Source: Comamonas flocculans | GTDB lineage: Bacteria > Pseudomonadota > Gammaproteobacteria > Burkholderiales > Burkholderiaceae_C | Assembly (NCBI RefSeq): GCF_007954405.1 | Contig: NZ_CP042344.1 | Span: 1,736,001 to 1,800,000 of the forward strand | Reading direction: 5' to 3' | DNA: 64,000 nt | Part shown: in pieces, positions 18,412-30,313 of the stretch | Numbering within the stretch: position 1 is the first letter of the stretch | Layout: each line of letters begins with the position of its first letter | Notes under the pieces: generated by a model | Database searches by the model: none | What the model saw: only the letters and a program-made list of their open reading frames with translations | Told to the model about the DNA's origin: nothing | Translations under genes and position numbers: made by a program

Positions 18412-19461
18412 ATGAATTCTCCCGTCGTGCCCCAGTCCGCCAACGACGCCCGCGCGGCGCTGCACGAGACGCTGCAGCGCCAGCGCCGCTCGGCCCGCTG
18501 GCATGCGCTCGAATACCTGTTCTGGTGCCTGCCGGTGCTGGCCTACTTCCTGTTTCCCGGCAACTACCTGCTGCTCAGCCAGATTGCGATCACCAGCCTG
18601 TTTGCGCTCTCGCTGGACCTGATCTTCGGCTATGCCGGCATCATCTCGCTCGGCCATGCGGCCTTCTTCGGGGTCGGCGCCTACACCGTGGGCCTGCTTG
18701 GCCTCAGGGGCATGGGCGACCCGCTCACCGGGCTGCTGCTGGCGGCGCTGTTCGCCGCGGTGCTGGGGTTTCTGAGCAGCTTCCTGGTGCTGCGCGGCAG
18801 CGATCTGGCGCGGCTCATGGTCACGCTGGGCGTGGCGCTGATGCTCTATGAACTGGCCAACAAGTTCACCCGCATCACCGGCGGCGTGGACGGCATACCG
18901 GGCATAGAGATCAAGCCCATCCTGGGCCTGTTCGAGTTCGACATGTACGGCCGCGTGGGCTATGTCTATGCGGTGGTGGTGCTGTTCGTGCTGTTCTGGA
19001 TCGCGCGGCGGATCGTGCATTCGCCGTTCGGCCAGAGCCTGCGCGGCATCCAGATGAACGCGCAGCGCATGCCGGCACTCGGGGTGCCGGTCCATCGCCG
19101 CCTGGTGGCGGTCTACACGCTGGGCGCGGCCTACGCGGGCGTGGCCGGCGCGGTGCTGGCGCAGACCAACCAGTTCGTCTCGCTCTCGGTGCTGGGCTTC
19201 GAGAACTCGGCCGACCTGCTCCTGATCCTGATCCTGGGCGGCACCGGGCGCCTGTACGGCGGCCTGATCGGCGCCATCGTCTTCATCGTCGCCAAGCATC
19301 TGCTCTCGGACATCAATCCGCAGTACTGGCAGTTCTGGCTCGGCCTGGCGCTGGTGCTGCTGGTGATGTTCGCGCGCGGCGGCATCCTGGGCACGGCCGC
19401 GCAGTGGCTGCGCGCACGCCGCCAGCGCACGCAGCAGCGCAGCCAGGAGGGCGCGGCATGA
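18412..19461 (+). CDS. LIV-type ABC permease LivM-like
   Basis: A 349-residue second permease subunit. An N-terminal cytoplasmic stretch of about 35 residues precedes the first membrane segment (ALEYLFWCLPVLAYFLF). The LivM hallmark GYAGIISLGHAAFFGVGAY follows, and GGTGRLYGGLIGAIVFIVAKH is near the end. The tail RARRQRTQQRSQEGAA is very basic. Its TGA overlaps the ATG of the LivG-like ATPase by 4 bases, so the subunits are translationally coupled. Confidence 0.92.
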   Translation: MNSPVVPQSANDARAALHETLQRQRRSARWHALEYLFWCLPVLAYFLFPGNYLLLSQIAITSLFALSLDLIFGYAGIISLGHAAFFGVGAYTVGLLGLRGMGDPLTGLLLAALFAAVLGFLSSFLVLRGSDLARLMVTLGVALMLYELANKFTRITGGVDGIPGIEIKPILGLFEFDMYGRVGYVYAVVVLFVLFWIARRIVHSPFGQSLRGIQMNAQRMPALGVPVHRRLVAVYTLGAAYAGVAGAVLAQTNQFVSLSVLGFENSADLLLILILGGTGRLYGGLIGAIVFIVAKHLLSDINPQYWQFWLGLALVLLVMFARGGILGTAAQWLRARRQRTQQRSQEGAA

Positions 19462-20210
19462 GCACCCCGGTACTGCAGACCCATGAGCTGGTGTGCCGCT
19501 TCGGCGGCTTCGTCGCCACCGACCACGTGAACCTGTGCGTGCAGGCCGGCGCGCGCCATGCGCTGATCGGGCCCAACGGCGCGGGCAAGACGACCTTGAT
19601 CAACCTGCTCACCGGCTACCTCACGCCGACCGAGGGCCGCGTCACGCTGCTGGGCGAGGACGTGAGCGCCATGGCCCAGTGGGCGCGCTGCCGCCGCGGT
19701 CTGGTGCGCACCTTCCAGATCAACCAGCTGTTCGGCGACATGACGGTGCTCGAGTCCGTCGCCTTGTCGGCCGCCGAACGCCAGGGGCTGGGCGGGCGCT
19801 GGTGGAAGCCGCTGGCAGCCCGCGGCGAGGCGCTGGACGAGGCGGCCGCCATCCTGCAGCGCCTGGGGCTGCTGGCCGACGCCTATGAGCTCACGCGCAA
19901 CCTGGCCTATGGCCGCCAGCGCCTGATCGAGATCGCGCTGGCGCTGGCGCAACGCCCCAAGGTACTGCTGCTGGACGAACCGGCCGCCGGCGTGCCCACG
20001 AGCGAGAGCCGCGAGCTGTTCGAGGTGATCGCGCAGCTGCCGCGCGAGGTCACCATCCTGCTGATCGAACACGACATGGACCTGGTGTTCCGCTTCGCCG
20101 AGCGCATCTCGGTGCTGGTCTCGGGTGCGTTGCTGCTGGAGGACACGCCTGAGGTCATCGCCAACCACCCGCGCGTGCGCGAGGTCTATCTGGGAGAAGC
20201 CCATGCCTGA
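19458..20210 (+). CDS. LIV-type ABC ATPase LivG-like
   Basis: A 250-residue ATP-binding subunit. Walker A is GPNGAGKTT near residue 40. The family's LVRTFQINQLFGDMTVLE follows, then the region around NLAYGRQRLIEIALALA, which replaces the usual LSGGQ signature as in other LivG proteins, and Walker B VLLLDEPAAG. The last codons overlap the start of the next ATPase by 8 bases (20203-20210). It pairs with the LivF-like partner that carries a hemerythrin domain. Confidence 0.92.
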   Translation: MSTPVLQTHELVCRFGGFVATDHVNLCVQAGARHALIGPNGAGKTTLINLLTGYLTPTEGRVTLLGEDVSAMAQWARCRRGLVRTFQINQLFGDMTVLESVALSAAERQGLGGRWWKPLAARGEALDEAAAILQRLGLLADAYELTRNLAYGRQRLIEIALALAQRPKVLLLDEPAAGVPTSESRELFEVIAQLPREVTILLIEHDMDLVFRFAERISVLVSGALLLEDTPEVIANHPRVREVYLGEAHA

Positions 20211-21516
20211 GCTGCTGCAGGTGGAGGACGTCTGGGCCGGCTATGGCGACGCCATCGTGCTCGAAGAGCAGAGCTTCAGTGTCGCCGCGGGTGGCAGCCT
20301 GGCGCTGCTCGGACGCAACGGCATGGGCAAGACCACGCTGCTGACCACGCTGATGGGCGCCACGCGCCTGCGCCGCGGGCGCATCGTCTTCGATGGCGTG
20401 GACATCACGCGCATGCCCAGCCACCAGCGCGCCCGTCTGGGCCTGGGCTGGGTGCCGCAGCAGCGCGACGTCTTTCCCTCGCTCACCGTGGAAGAAAACC
20501 TGACGGTGGTGCAGCGCCCTGGCGAATGGAGCCTGGAGCGCGTGTACGCGCTGTTCCCGCGCCTGCGCGAGCGCCGCGCCAACATGGGCAACCAGCTCTC
20601 GGGCGGCGAGCGCCAGATGCTCGCCATCGGTCGCGCGCTCATGCTCAACCCGCGCATGCTGCTGCTCGACGAGCCGCTGGAGGGGCTGGCGCCCCTGATC
20701 GCGCAGGAGCTGTTGCACATCATCCAGGGCATGGTGCAGCAGGCCAGCATGGCGGTGATCCTGGTGGAGCAGCACGCGCGCCAGATCCTGCCGATCACCG
20801 AGAACGCGCTGGTGCTCGAGCGCGGGCGCATCGTCTACGCGGGCGACAGCGCCGCGCTGCTGCGCGACCGGGACAGGCTCGACGGCTGGCTGGGCGCGGG
20901 TTCGGGCGCCGAGGCCCGGCCCGCCGCCAGGCCGGAGCGCGAGCGCATCGCGGCCATCGACGTGATCCAGAACGAGCATCGCGCGATCGCCGCCGTGCTG
21001 CACGGCCTGAGCCACATCGTGCAGGGCATAGAGGCCGGAAAGATCGAGCCCAACTTCACTCTGCTTGCCAGCCTGATCGAATACATCGCCGAGATGCCCG
21101 ACAAGGTGCACCACCCCAAGGAGAACCAGATCTTCGCGCTGCTGCGCAGCAAGACGCGCGAGCTGGATGCGCAGCTGGACCGGCTGGAGGCCGAGCACCG
21201 CGACGCGGTGGCGATGACCGGCCGGCTCGACCGCGCGCTGGTCAGCTACGTGCAGGCTGGGGCGGCGGGCTTTGCCGGCTTTCGTGATGCGGCGCGCCGC
21301 TACGTGGCCGAGGAATGGGCGCACGTGGGCACCGAAGAGCGCGAGATCCTGCCCGTGGCGCGGCGCCTGTTCACGCCCGCCGAGTGGGAAGCGATCAACG
21401 CCGACTTCGCGCGCAACGGCGATCCTTGGGCGGGGGAGGGCAACCGCTACGCCGAACTGTTCAAGCGCATCACCCAGCTGGCGCCGGCGCCGATCGGCGT
21501 GGGTGAGGCACGCTGA
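20203..21516 (+). CDS. LivF-like ABC ATPase fused to hemerythrin HHE domain
   Basis: A single uninterrupted 437-residue ORF. Residues 1-235 are a complete LivF ATPase: Walker A GRNGMGKT at 37-44, signature LSGGE at 132-136, Walker B LLLDEP at about 153-158. A short linker (GSGAEARPAARPERER) leads to a C-terminal all-helical HHE domain (about 250-425). This has the di-iron ligand pattern NEHRAI (H259), HHPKEN (H303/H304, E307), EAEHRD (H332) and AHVGTEE (H374, E378). LivF proteins normally end near residue 235, so the second half is an addition. Hemerythrin domains bind O2, NO or iron. In this operon the downstream chemistry is O2- and Fe(II)-dependent, so the fusion could tie import to oxygen or iron state; that role is inference. 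The start at 20203 overlaps the LivG-like gene by 8 bases. Confidence 0.9.
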   Translation: MPELLQVEDVWAGYGDAIVLEEQSFSVAAGGSLALLGRNGMGKTTLLTTLMGATRLRRGRIVFDGVDITRMPSHQRARLGLGWVPQQRDVFPSLTVEENLTVVQRPGEWSLERVYALFPRLRERRANMGNQLSGGERQMLAIGRALMLNPRMLLLDEPLEGLAPLIAQELLHIIQGMVQQASMAVILVEQHARQILPITENALVLERGRIVYAGDSAALLRDRDRLDGWLGAGSGAEARPAARPERERIAAIDVIQNEHRAIAAVLHGLSHIVQGIEAGKIEPNFTLLASLIEYIAEMPDKVHHPKENQIFALLRSKTRELDAQLDRLEAEHRDAVAMTGRLDRALVSYVQAGAAGFAGFRDAARRYVAEEWAHVGTEEREILPVARRLFTPAEWEAINADFARNGDPWAGEGNRYAELFKRITQLAPAPIGVGEAR

Positions 21517-21541
21517 GGCTTTGCGCCGCAAGGAACGCGCC

Positions 21542-22579
21542 ATGCCCGCCAGCCTCTTGCCCCATCGCCCTCTGGGACCGTTCAGCGTGAGCGCGATCGC
21601 GCTCGGCTGCATGGGCCTGAGCCACGGTTATGGCCAGCGGCCGGACGCCGCCGGCGCGAAGGCGCTGGTGCACGCGGCGCTGGACGCCGGAGTCACCCTG
21701 TTCGACACCGCGGCACTCTACGGCTTTGGTGCCAACGAATCGCTGCTCGGGCCGCTGCTGCGCGCGCACCGTGCGCGCATCACGCTGGCCAGCAAGGGCG
21801 GGCTCGCCGGCGTGCCCGACCCCGAAGACGGGGTATTGCGCCGCAGCATGGACGGGCGCCCCGAGGCCATCCGGCGCGACTGCGAGGCCAGCCTGCGGCG
21901 CCTGGGCACCGAGGTGATCGACCTGTACTACCTGCACCGCTGGGACCGGCGCGTGCCGATCGAGGAGTCGGTGGGCGCGATGGCGCGCCTCAAGCAGGAG
22001 GGCAAGATCCGCGCGCTGGGCCTGTCCGAGGTGGCTGCGGCGACGCTGCGCCGTGCCCAGCGCGAGCATCCCATCGCCGCGCTGCAGAGCGAGTATTCAT
22101 TGTGGTCGCGCAATGCCGAGCTGGGCACGCTGGCGGCCTGCAAGGAACTGGGCATCGCCTATGTGGCTTTCAGCCCGCTGGGACGGGGTTTTCTCGCCGG
22201 TGCGCTGCAAGACCCGGGCAGCCTGCAGGCGGGCGACTTGCGCACCCGGATGCCGCGCTTCGCGCCCGACGCCTTCGCGCGCAATCGCCAGCATCTGCTC
22301 GCGCCGCTGCAGGCGCTTGCGCAGCGCCTGGGCTGCACGCCGGCGCAGCTGGCACTGGCCTGGCTGCTGCACCAGGGTGATCAAGTGATCGCGCTCACCG
22401 GCACCACGCAGGCCGCGCACCTGCACGAAAGCCTGGGGGCGGCGGCGCTGGCGCTGGATGCGGCCACGCTGGCCGAGCTCGACGCGCTGTTCGCGCCCGA
22501 ACGCGTCGCCGGCGAGCGCTATGCGCTGGCGGCGCAGCGCGAGGTCGATACGGAAAAATTCCCCTTCGAAAGCGCCTGA
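21542..22579 (+). CDS. Aldo/keto reductase
   Basis: A 345-residue NADPH-dependent aldo/keto reductase of the AKR13/YajO-like group. The catalytic tetrad is visible: D55 and Y60 in FDTAALYG, K85 in ASKGG and H132 in YYLHRWD. The cofactor region is near ALTGTTQAAHLHESLGA. The start at 21542 gives the normal N-terminus PHRPLGPFSVSAIALGCMGLS; the 90-residue upstream extension in frame overlaps the hemerythrin domain and is rejected. It begins 25 bases after the LivF fusion on the same strand and may be the last gene of the aromatic operon, perhaps reducing an aromatic aldehyde. That substrate is a guess from position. Confidence 0.88.
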   Translation: MPASLLPHRPLGPFSVSAIALGCMGLSHGYGQRPDAAGAKALVHAALDAGVTLFDTAALYGFGANESLLGPLLRAHRARITLASKGGLAGVPDPEDGVLRRSMDGRPEAIRRDCEASLRRLGTEVIDLYYLHRWDRRVPIEESVGAMARLKQEGKIRALGLSEVAAATLRRAQREHPIAALQSEYSLWSRNAELGTLAACKELGIAYVAFSPLGRGFLAGALQDPGSLQAGDLRTRMPRFAPDAFARNRQHLLAPLQALAQRLGCTPAQLALAWLLHQGDQVIALTGTTQAAHLHESLGAAALALDAATLAELDALFAPERVAGERYALAAQREVDTEKFPFESA

Positions 22580-22611
22580 AGCGCCGCCATCTGCGCGCGC
22601 CCGGCCGGACG

Positions 22612-23424
22612 CTACAGGCCGAGCTCGTAGTGCACGGTCAGCGGCGCGTGGTCGGAAAAGCGCTCGTCCTTGTAGATCGTGGCCGAGCGCGCCAGCGCCG
22701 CCAGTGCCGGCGTGGCCACGTGGTAGTCGATGCGCCAGCCCACGTTGTTGGCCCAGGCCTGGCCGCGGTTGCTCCACCATGTGTAGCACTCGGCGGTGGT
22801 CTCGGGGTGCAGCAGCCGGTAGACGTCCACCAGCGGCGCCGCGCCCTCGCCCGAGAGCAGCTGCGTCATCCAGGCGCGCTCTTCGGGCAGGAAGCCGCTG
22901 TTCTTCTGGTTGCTGCGCCAGTTCTTCAGGTCGATGTTCTGGTGGGCGATGTTCAGGTCGCCGCAGACGATGAGCTCGCGCTCGGCCTTCAGGCGCGCCA
23001 GGTGCGGCGCCATGGCCGCGAGGAAGCGGTATTTGGCCTCCTGGCGCTCGGGGCTGGAGGAGCCGCTCGGGAAATAGCTGCTGATGATGGACAGCTTGCG
23101 CGCCGGGGTGTCGAAGCGCAGCTCCACCCAGCGCCCCTCGCTGTCGAATTCGGGGCTGCCGAAGCCGGTGCGCACCTCGCTCGGTTCATGGCGGGTGTAG
23201 ATGCCCACGCCCGAATAGCCCTTCTTCTCGGCGAAGTGAAAGTGCCCGCGCAGGTCCGCGAGCACGTCCAGGCGCCCCTGCACGTCGGCCGCCTGGGCCT
23301 TGAGCTCCTGCACGCAAATACAATCCGGACGCTGTGCCTCCAGCCACCGAGTCAGCCCCTTGGAGGTGGCCGAGCGGATGCCGTTGAGGTTGAGGCTGGT
23401 CAGGGTGAAAGAGGGTTTTGGCAT
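22612..23424 (-). CDS. xth: Exodeoxyribonuclease III
   Basis: A 270-residue Mg-dependent AP endonuclease and 3' exonuclease of the ExoIII/EEP family. Motifs in order are LNLNGIRSA, the catalytic glutamate in [47 protein letters not shown] and the terminal SDHAPL histidine. Length matches XthA. Its ATG (complement of 23422-23424) overlaps the ATG of pyrE on the other strand within a CATG palindrome, so each gene's promoter and ribosome site must lie inside the other's coding sequence. No alternative start keeps the conserved N-terminal strand. Confidence 0.95.
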   Translation of the reverse strand: MPKPSFTLTSLNLNGIRSATSKGLTRWLEAQRPDCICVQELKAQAADVQGRLDVLADLRGHFHFAEKKGYSGVGIYTRHEPSEVRTGFGSPEFDSEGRWVELRFDTPARKLSIISSYFPSGSSSPERQEAKYRFLAAMAPHLARLKAERELIVCGDLNIAHQNIDLKNWRSNQKNSGFLPEERAWMTQLLSGEGAAPLVDVYRLLHPETTAECYTWWSNRGQAWANNVGWRIDYHVATPALAALARSATIYKDERFSDHAPLTVHYELGL

Positions 23425-24121
23425 GACGGATCAAACGGTGACGCCTGCGGGCTCGGATGCGCTGGCGCAGGATTTCGTGCGCTTCGCGCTGGACTGCGGC
23501 GTACTGCGCTTTGGTGAATTCAAGACCAAGGCCGGGCGCATGAGCCCGTACTTCTTCAACGCCGGGCTGTTCGACGATGGCGCCCGGCTGGGGCGGCTGG
23601 CGCAATTCTATGCACAGGCGCTGCTGGCCAGCCGCATCGAGTTCGACATGGTGTTCGGCCCGGCCTACAAGGGCATCGTGCTGGCCGCGGCCGTGGCCGT
23701 GGAGCTCGCGCGCCAGGGGCGCAACGTGCCCTTCGCCTACAACCGCAAGGAGGCCAAGGACCATGGCGAAGGCGGCGCGCTGGTGGGCGCGCCGCTCAGG
23801 GGCCGGGTGCTGATCGTGGACGACGTGATGAGTGCGGGCACGGCGGCGCGCGAATCGATCGCGCTGATCCGTGGCGCCGGTGCGACGCCGTACGCGATGG
23901 CGATCGCGCTGGACCGCCAGGAGATGGCCACGGAAAACGGTCAGGACGTGCCGCACAGCGCGGTGCAGTACGTACGCGAGGTGCTCGGCCTCAAGGTTTG
24001 CGCTATCGCCAACTTGCAGGATTTGCTGCATTATCTGTCCGCAGGCAGTGGTGACGCGCAGTTGCGGCAGCACCGCGAAAGGGTACTGGCATACCGGGCG
24101 CGCTACGGCGTGGCCGGCTGA
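23423..24121 (+). CDS. pyrE: Orotate phosphoribosyltransferase
   Basis: A 232-residue enzyme of pyrimidine biosynthesis that joins orotate to PRPP to give OMP. Visible features are [37 protein letters not shown], the flexible-loop [15 protein letters not shown] and the PRPP-binding motif [13 protein letters not shown]. The start at 23423 follows an AAGAGG ribosome site that lies inside the divergent xth coding region; the 41-residue upstream extension is not conserved and is rejected. A DUF4124-like gene follows after 14 bases and may be cotranscribed. Confidence 0.95.
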   Translation: MTDQTVTPAGSDALAQDFVRFALDCGVLRFGEFKTKAGRMSPYFFNAGLFDDGARLGRLAQFYAQALLASRIEFDMVFGPAYKGIVLAAAVAVELARQGRNVPFAYNRKEAKDHGEGGALVGAPLRGRVLIVDDVMSAGTAARESIALIRGAGATPYAMAIALDRQEMATENGQDVPHSAVQYVREVLGLKVCAIANLQDLLHYLSAGSGDAQLRQHRERVLAYRARYGVAG

Positions 24122-24135
24122 ACAAGGAAGAGGGC

Positions 24136-24822
24136 GTGACAGCAGTGCGCAGCGTGGCCGGAGCGGCAATGGTGCTTGCGGCGGCCGTGGCCACGTCGGC
24201 ACTGGCCCAGGCGGGCGGCGGCGCGGGCCTGGAGGTCTACACCTGCATCGACAGAAGTGGGCGCAAGCTCACTTCCGACCGCTTCATCGCCGAATGCAGC
24301 GACCGCGAGCAGCGCGTGCTCGACGCCTCGGGCGCCGAGCGCCGGCGCATAGGCCCGGTGCTCACGGAGCACGAGCGCGCCGCGCAGGAGGCCGAGCGGC
24401 GCCAGCGCGCGCAGGCGCGCGCCCAGGAGATCGCCGAGCGCCGCGCCGAACGCGTGCTGATCACGCGCTACCCCGACGAGGCCAGCCACCGCGCCCAGCG
24501 CGAACTGACGCTGAGCCAGGTGGACGAGGTAATCGAGGTTGCCCAGGGGCGCATCGACGAGTTGCGCACCGAGCGCAAGCGCCTCGATGAAGAGCTGGAG
24601 TTCTACAACGGCGCGCTCTACCAGGCACCGGTGAAGCTGCAGCGCCAGTTTGCCGACAACGAGCAGGCGGGCGCCGAGCAGCGGCGCTTCATCGTCTCCA
24701 AGCAGGAAGAGAAGAAGCGCATCAACGAGCGCTTTGACGAAGAGCTCGCCAAGCTGCGCCTGCTCTGGGCGCAGCAGCGGGCCGCGCAAAAGGCCTTGTC
24801 ACCCAAGGCAGAAAAACCCTGA
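24136..24822 (+). CDS. DUF4124-like exported coiled-coil protein
   Basis: A 228-residue protein starting at a GTG with AAGGAAGAGG upstream. It has a Sec signal (about residues 1-25, ending TSALAQ). The mature N-terminus VYTCIDRSGRKLTSDRFIAECSDREQRVLD resembles the DUF4124 domain, with paired cysteines spaced as in that family. The rest is a long charged helical region (about residues 75-225) rich in Glu, Arg, Gln and Ala that should form coiled coil. It is probably periplasmic. It lies 14 bases after pyrE and is followed at once by a dispersed repeat. Function is unknown. Confidence 0.8.
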   Translation: MTAVRSVAGAAMVLAAAVATSALAQAGGGAGLEVYTCIDRSGRKLTSDRFIAECSDREQRVLDASGAERRRIGPVLTEHERAAQEAERRQRAQARAQEIAERRAERVLITRYPDEASHRAQRELTLSQVDEVIEVAQGRIDELRTERKRLDEELEFYNGALYQAPVKLQRQFADNEQAGAEQRRFIVSKQEEKKRINERFDEELAKLRLLWAQQRAAQKALSPKAEKP

Positions 24823-24856
24823 TTTGATAGCTGTCAGCGCTTGACTGGCAAACGTT

Positions 24857-24869
<13 letters not shown>
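24823..24869 (+). repeat. Dispersed hairpin repeat, copy D (contains gatB stop)
   Basis: The clearest copy: TTTGATAGCTGTCAGCG, an imperfect CGCTTG/CAAACG stem, then TTTCAGGCCAATTTG. It begins 1 base after the DUF4124-like stop. The complement of 24857-24859 is the stop codon of gatB, so the repeat forms the 3' ends of two converging genes and could work as a two-way terminator. Confidence 0.75.
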
Positions 24870-26298
<1,429 letters not shown>

Positions 26299-26302
<4 letters not shown>

Positions 26303-27789
26303 GCCGCGTAGCCCTCCGGCTGCTGCAGGTGGTGGTCCGTGGCCTGCTGGAAACGGTGCGCCGCGGCCAGCAGCCGGCCTTCCTGGAAGTGGTTGGCGAC
26401 GAGCTGCAGGCCCACCGGCATGCCGTGTGCGCCGAAGCCCGCTGGGTGCGACAGCCCCGGCAGGCCGGCGAGCGAGGCGGGCAGGGTATAGACATCGGCC
26501 AGGTAGCTCTGCACCGGGTCGTCTTGCGCGCCGATGGCGGGGGCTACCGTGGGGGCGACGGGTCCGGCAATCACGTCGCACCGGGCAAAGGCCTGCTGGA
26601 AATCGTCGGCGATCAGGCGGCGCACTTTCTGCGCCTGCAGGTAGTAGGCGTCGTAATAGCCTTCGGAGAGCACGTAGGTGCCGATCATGATGCGCCGCTT
26701 GACCTCCTCGCCAAAACCTTCGGCGCGGCTCTTCTGGTACATGTCCAGCAGGTCGCCGTAGTGCTTTGCGCGGTGGCCGTAGCGCACGCCGTCGAAGCGC
26801 GAGAGGTTGGAGCTCGCTTCGGCCGGGCTGATGACGTAGTAGACCGGCACGGCGAGCTGCGTGCGCGGCAGCTTCACCGGCACCCGCCGGGCGCCGAGCT
26901 TTTCGTATTCGGCCAGCGCCGCGTCGATGGCGGCGCGCACATCCGGCGCCAGGCCCTCACCGAAGAATTCTTCGGGGATGCCGATGCGCAGGCCGTCGAG
27001 CGATCGATTCAGCGCGCGCGTGTAGTCCTCGGCCGGCTTGTCGACGCTGGTGGCGTCGTGCAGCACGTCCGGGCCGCACATGGCCGAGAGGATGAGCGCG
27101 CAGTCTTCGGCGCTTTGGCCCATCGCACCGGCCTGATCGAGGCTGGAGGCGTAGGCGATCATGCCGTAGCGGCTGGCGCGCCCATAGGTCGGCTTGATGC
27201 CGGTGATGCCGCAAAAGCCCGCGGGCTGGCGGATCGAGCCGCCGGTGTCGCTGCCCGTGGCGGCGGGCGCCAGGCGCGCGGCCACTGCCGCCGCCGAGCC
27301 GCCCGAGGAGCCACCGGGCACGCGCGCCGCATCCCAGGGGTTGCGCACCGGCTGCGGCGCGTCGAAGCCGAGCGCGGCAATGCCCACGTTCTCGCTCGCG
27401 CCGCCCATGGCGAATTCATCGCAGGCGAGCTTGCCCAGCGTGACGCAGCCGGCCTCGGCCAGCCGCGAGACGATGGTGGCGTCGAACGGCGAGCGGTAGC
27501 CCGCGAGCATGCGGCTTGCCGCGGTGGTGGGAAAGTCGCGCGTGACGAAGACGTCCTTGTGCGCGAGCGGCACGCCCGCCAGCGGCCCACCCTGGCCGCT
27601 CGCGATCAGCGCGTCCTGCGCGCGCGCCTGGGCGAGCGTGACCTCTTCGTCGATGGCCAGGAAGGCGGCCAGATGCTGGTGGCGGCGCGCGCGCGCCAGA
27701 AAGTGCTGCGCGGCTTCCACGCTGCTGATGCGCCTGTCGCGCAATTGCGCGGCCAGCGCGGCCACGCCCATGTGGTGCAGTTCGGTCAT
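26299..27789 (-). CDS. gatA: Glutamyl/aspartyl-tRNA amidotransferase subunit A
   Basis: The 496-residue amidase subunit that releases ammonia from glutamine for GatB. The Ser-cisSer-Lys triad is visible in [22 protein letters not shown] and [16 protein letters not shown]. The protein ends [18 protein letters not shown] followed by a short tail, as usual. It sits 4 bases after gatC and overlaps gatB by 4 bases, so the three subunits form one compact minus-strand operon. Confidence 0.97.
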
Positions 27790-27793
27790 GGCG

Positions 27794-28093
27794 TCACTCG
27801 ATCACGCGCGGCACGAGGAAAAGGCCGCGTTCGGCCGCGGGCGCATTGGCCAGGCAGGCATCGCGCTGGTCGGGCTCGCTCACCTCGTCGGCCATCAGGC
27901 GCAGCGCCACGGGCTGGACGGCCGCCAGCGGGTGCGCCAGCGGCTTGACCCCGGCGGTGTCCACCGCCTGCATCTGCTGCACGATGGCAAAGAAGTCGTT
28001 GATCGTGCTGCGCATGCGTTCGGCTTCGGGCTCGGCCAGCTCGAGCCGCGCCAGGCGCGCGATGCGGGTGATGTCTTCAGGTGTCAGGGCCAT
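27794..28093 (-). CDS. gatC: Glutamyl/aspartyl-tRNA amidotransferase subunit C
   Basis: A 99-residue subunit that stabilises GatA and links it to GatB. It opens [19 protein letters not shown], then [25 protein letters not shown], both hallmarks of GatC, and ends FLVPRVIE. The start at 28093 gives the normal N-terminus; an ATG 54 bases upstream is unlikely. It is the first gene of the gatCAB operon, divergent from mreB with 204 bases between, which is the usual betaproteobacterial arrangement. Confidence 0.94.
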   Translation of the reverse strand: MALTPEDITRIARLARLELAEPEAERMRSTINDFFAIVQQMQAVDTAGVKPLAHPLAAVQPVALRLMADEVSEPDQRDACLANAPAAERGLFLVPRVIE

Positions 28094-28219
28094 GGGAGCG
28101 GGCGGCGCCGTAACGACTTGCAAACGCTGCAAACGGCTGCGTGCCACCTCGAGTTGTTCACAGGGGATGCAGTATTATCCGAGCTTTGCCGCAATACCCC
28201 GCGCCGCGCTGGTCATTGA

Positions 28220-29341
<1,122 letters not shown>

Positions 29342-29356
29342 CGCCGGGCCGCGCGC

Positions 29357-30313
29357 ATGCCGCTGGGCACCCTGGAGCGCAAGGCCCCTTCCTTCTTTCG
29401 GCAGGGGCCGTCGGCCCTCTCGCGCCTCGTCATCTACAGCGCCCTGGCGCTGTTTTTCATGGTGGCCGACGCGCGCTTTCACGTCACCGAACCGCTGCGC
29501 CAGGCGATGGCGGTGGTGATCTACCCCCTGCAATGGCTGATGCTGCAGCCGGTGGAGTTCGCCAGTCGCGGCGCGGGCTACTTCCAGTCGCTGGACGAAG
29601 CCCAGGAGGCGCTGCAGGAGGCGCGCCGGCAGATGGCCCAGATGGCGGTGCGCGCCAGCGCGACCGATCTGCTGCAGCGCGAGAACGGGCAGCTGCGCGA
29701 GCTGCTGGCGCTGCGGGCGCGCATCGAACCGCCGTCGATCGCCGCGCAGGTGCTCTACGACACCGCCGACCCCTACAGCCGCAAGGTGACCTTGGACAAG
29801 GGGCAGCTTGCCGGGCTGCAGGCGGGCTCGCCGGTGCTCGATGCGCGCGGCGTGCTCGGGCAGGTCACGCGGGTGTTCGCCACGCTCAGCGAGGTGACGC
29901 TGCTGATCGACCGCGACCAGACCATACCGGTGCTCAACGCCCGCACCGGCGCGCGCAGCATCGCCTTCGGCGACCCGCTGACCAGCCACGGCGGCGGCAT
30001 GGAGCTGCGCTTCACGCCGGGCAACGCCGACGTGCAGGAGGGCGACCTGCTCATCACCAGCGGCGTGGACGGCGTCTACCCCGGCGGCCTGCCGGTGGCG
30101 CGCGTGGTGCACATCGAGCGGCGCGCCGACTCCACCTTTGCCCGCATCTACTGCGCGCCGCTGGCGCAGATGTATGGCGCGCGCCAGGTGCTGGTGCTCG
30201 GCCCCCTGCCGCAGCCGGGTGCCCAGGAGCAGGCGCCGCCCGCGGCCGCGCCGGCCCAGCCCGGTGCCGGGGCGGCGGGTGCGCGGCGCGAGCGCAAGCG
30301 GGGGGCGCCATGA
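29357..30313 (+). CDS. mreC: Cell-shape protein MreC
   Basis: A 318-residue bitopic membrane protein of the elongasome. A short cytoplasmic N-terminus leads to one membrane helix (LVIYSALALFFMVAD, about residues 24-41), then a coiled coil (about 70-115, ending LLQRENGQLRELLALRARI) and two beta domains. GVDGVYPGGLPVARVVHIER is the usual C-terminal motif. A Pro/Ala/Gln tail of about 35 residues follows. The stop overlaps the mreD start by 4 bases. Confidence 0.94.
   Translation: MPLGTLERKAPSFFRQGPSALSRLVIYSALALFFMVADARFHVTEPLRQAMAVVIYPLQWLMLQPVEFASRGAGYFQSLDEAQEALQEARRQMAQMAVRASATDLLQRENGQLRELLALRARIEPPSIAAQVLYDTADPYSRKVTLDKGQLAGLQAGSPVLDARGVLGQVTRVFATLSEVTLLIDRDQTIPVLNARTGARSIAFGDPLTSHGGGMELRFTPGNADVQEGDLLITSGVDGVYPGGLPVARVVHIERRADSTFARIYCAPLAQMYGARQVLVLGPLPQPGAQEQAPPAAAPAQPGAGAAGARRERKRGAP

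Noticed and set aside
17281..19299. 672-residue minus-strand ORF opposite the LIV permeases
   Set aside because: Charged low-complexity translation opposite hydrophobic membrane proteins, a typical antisense shadow.
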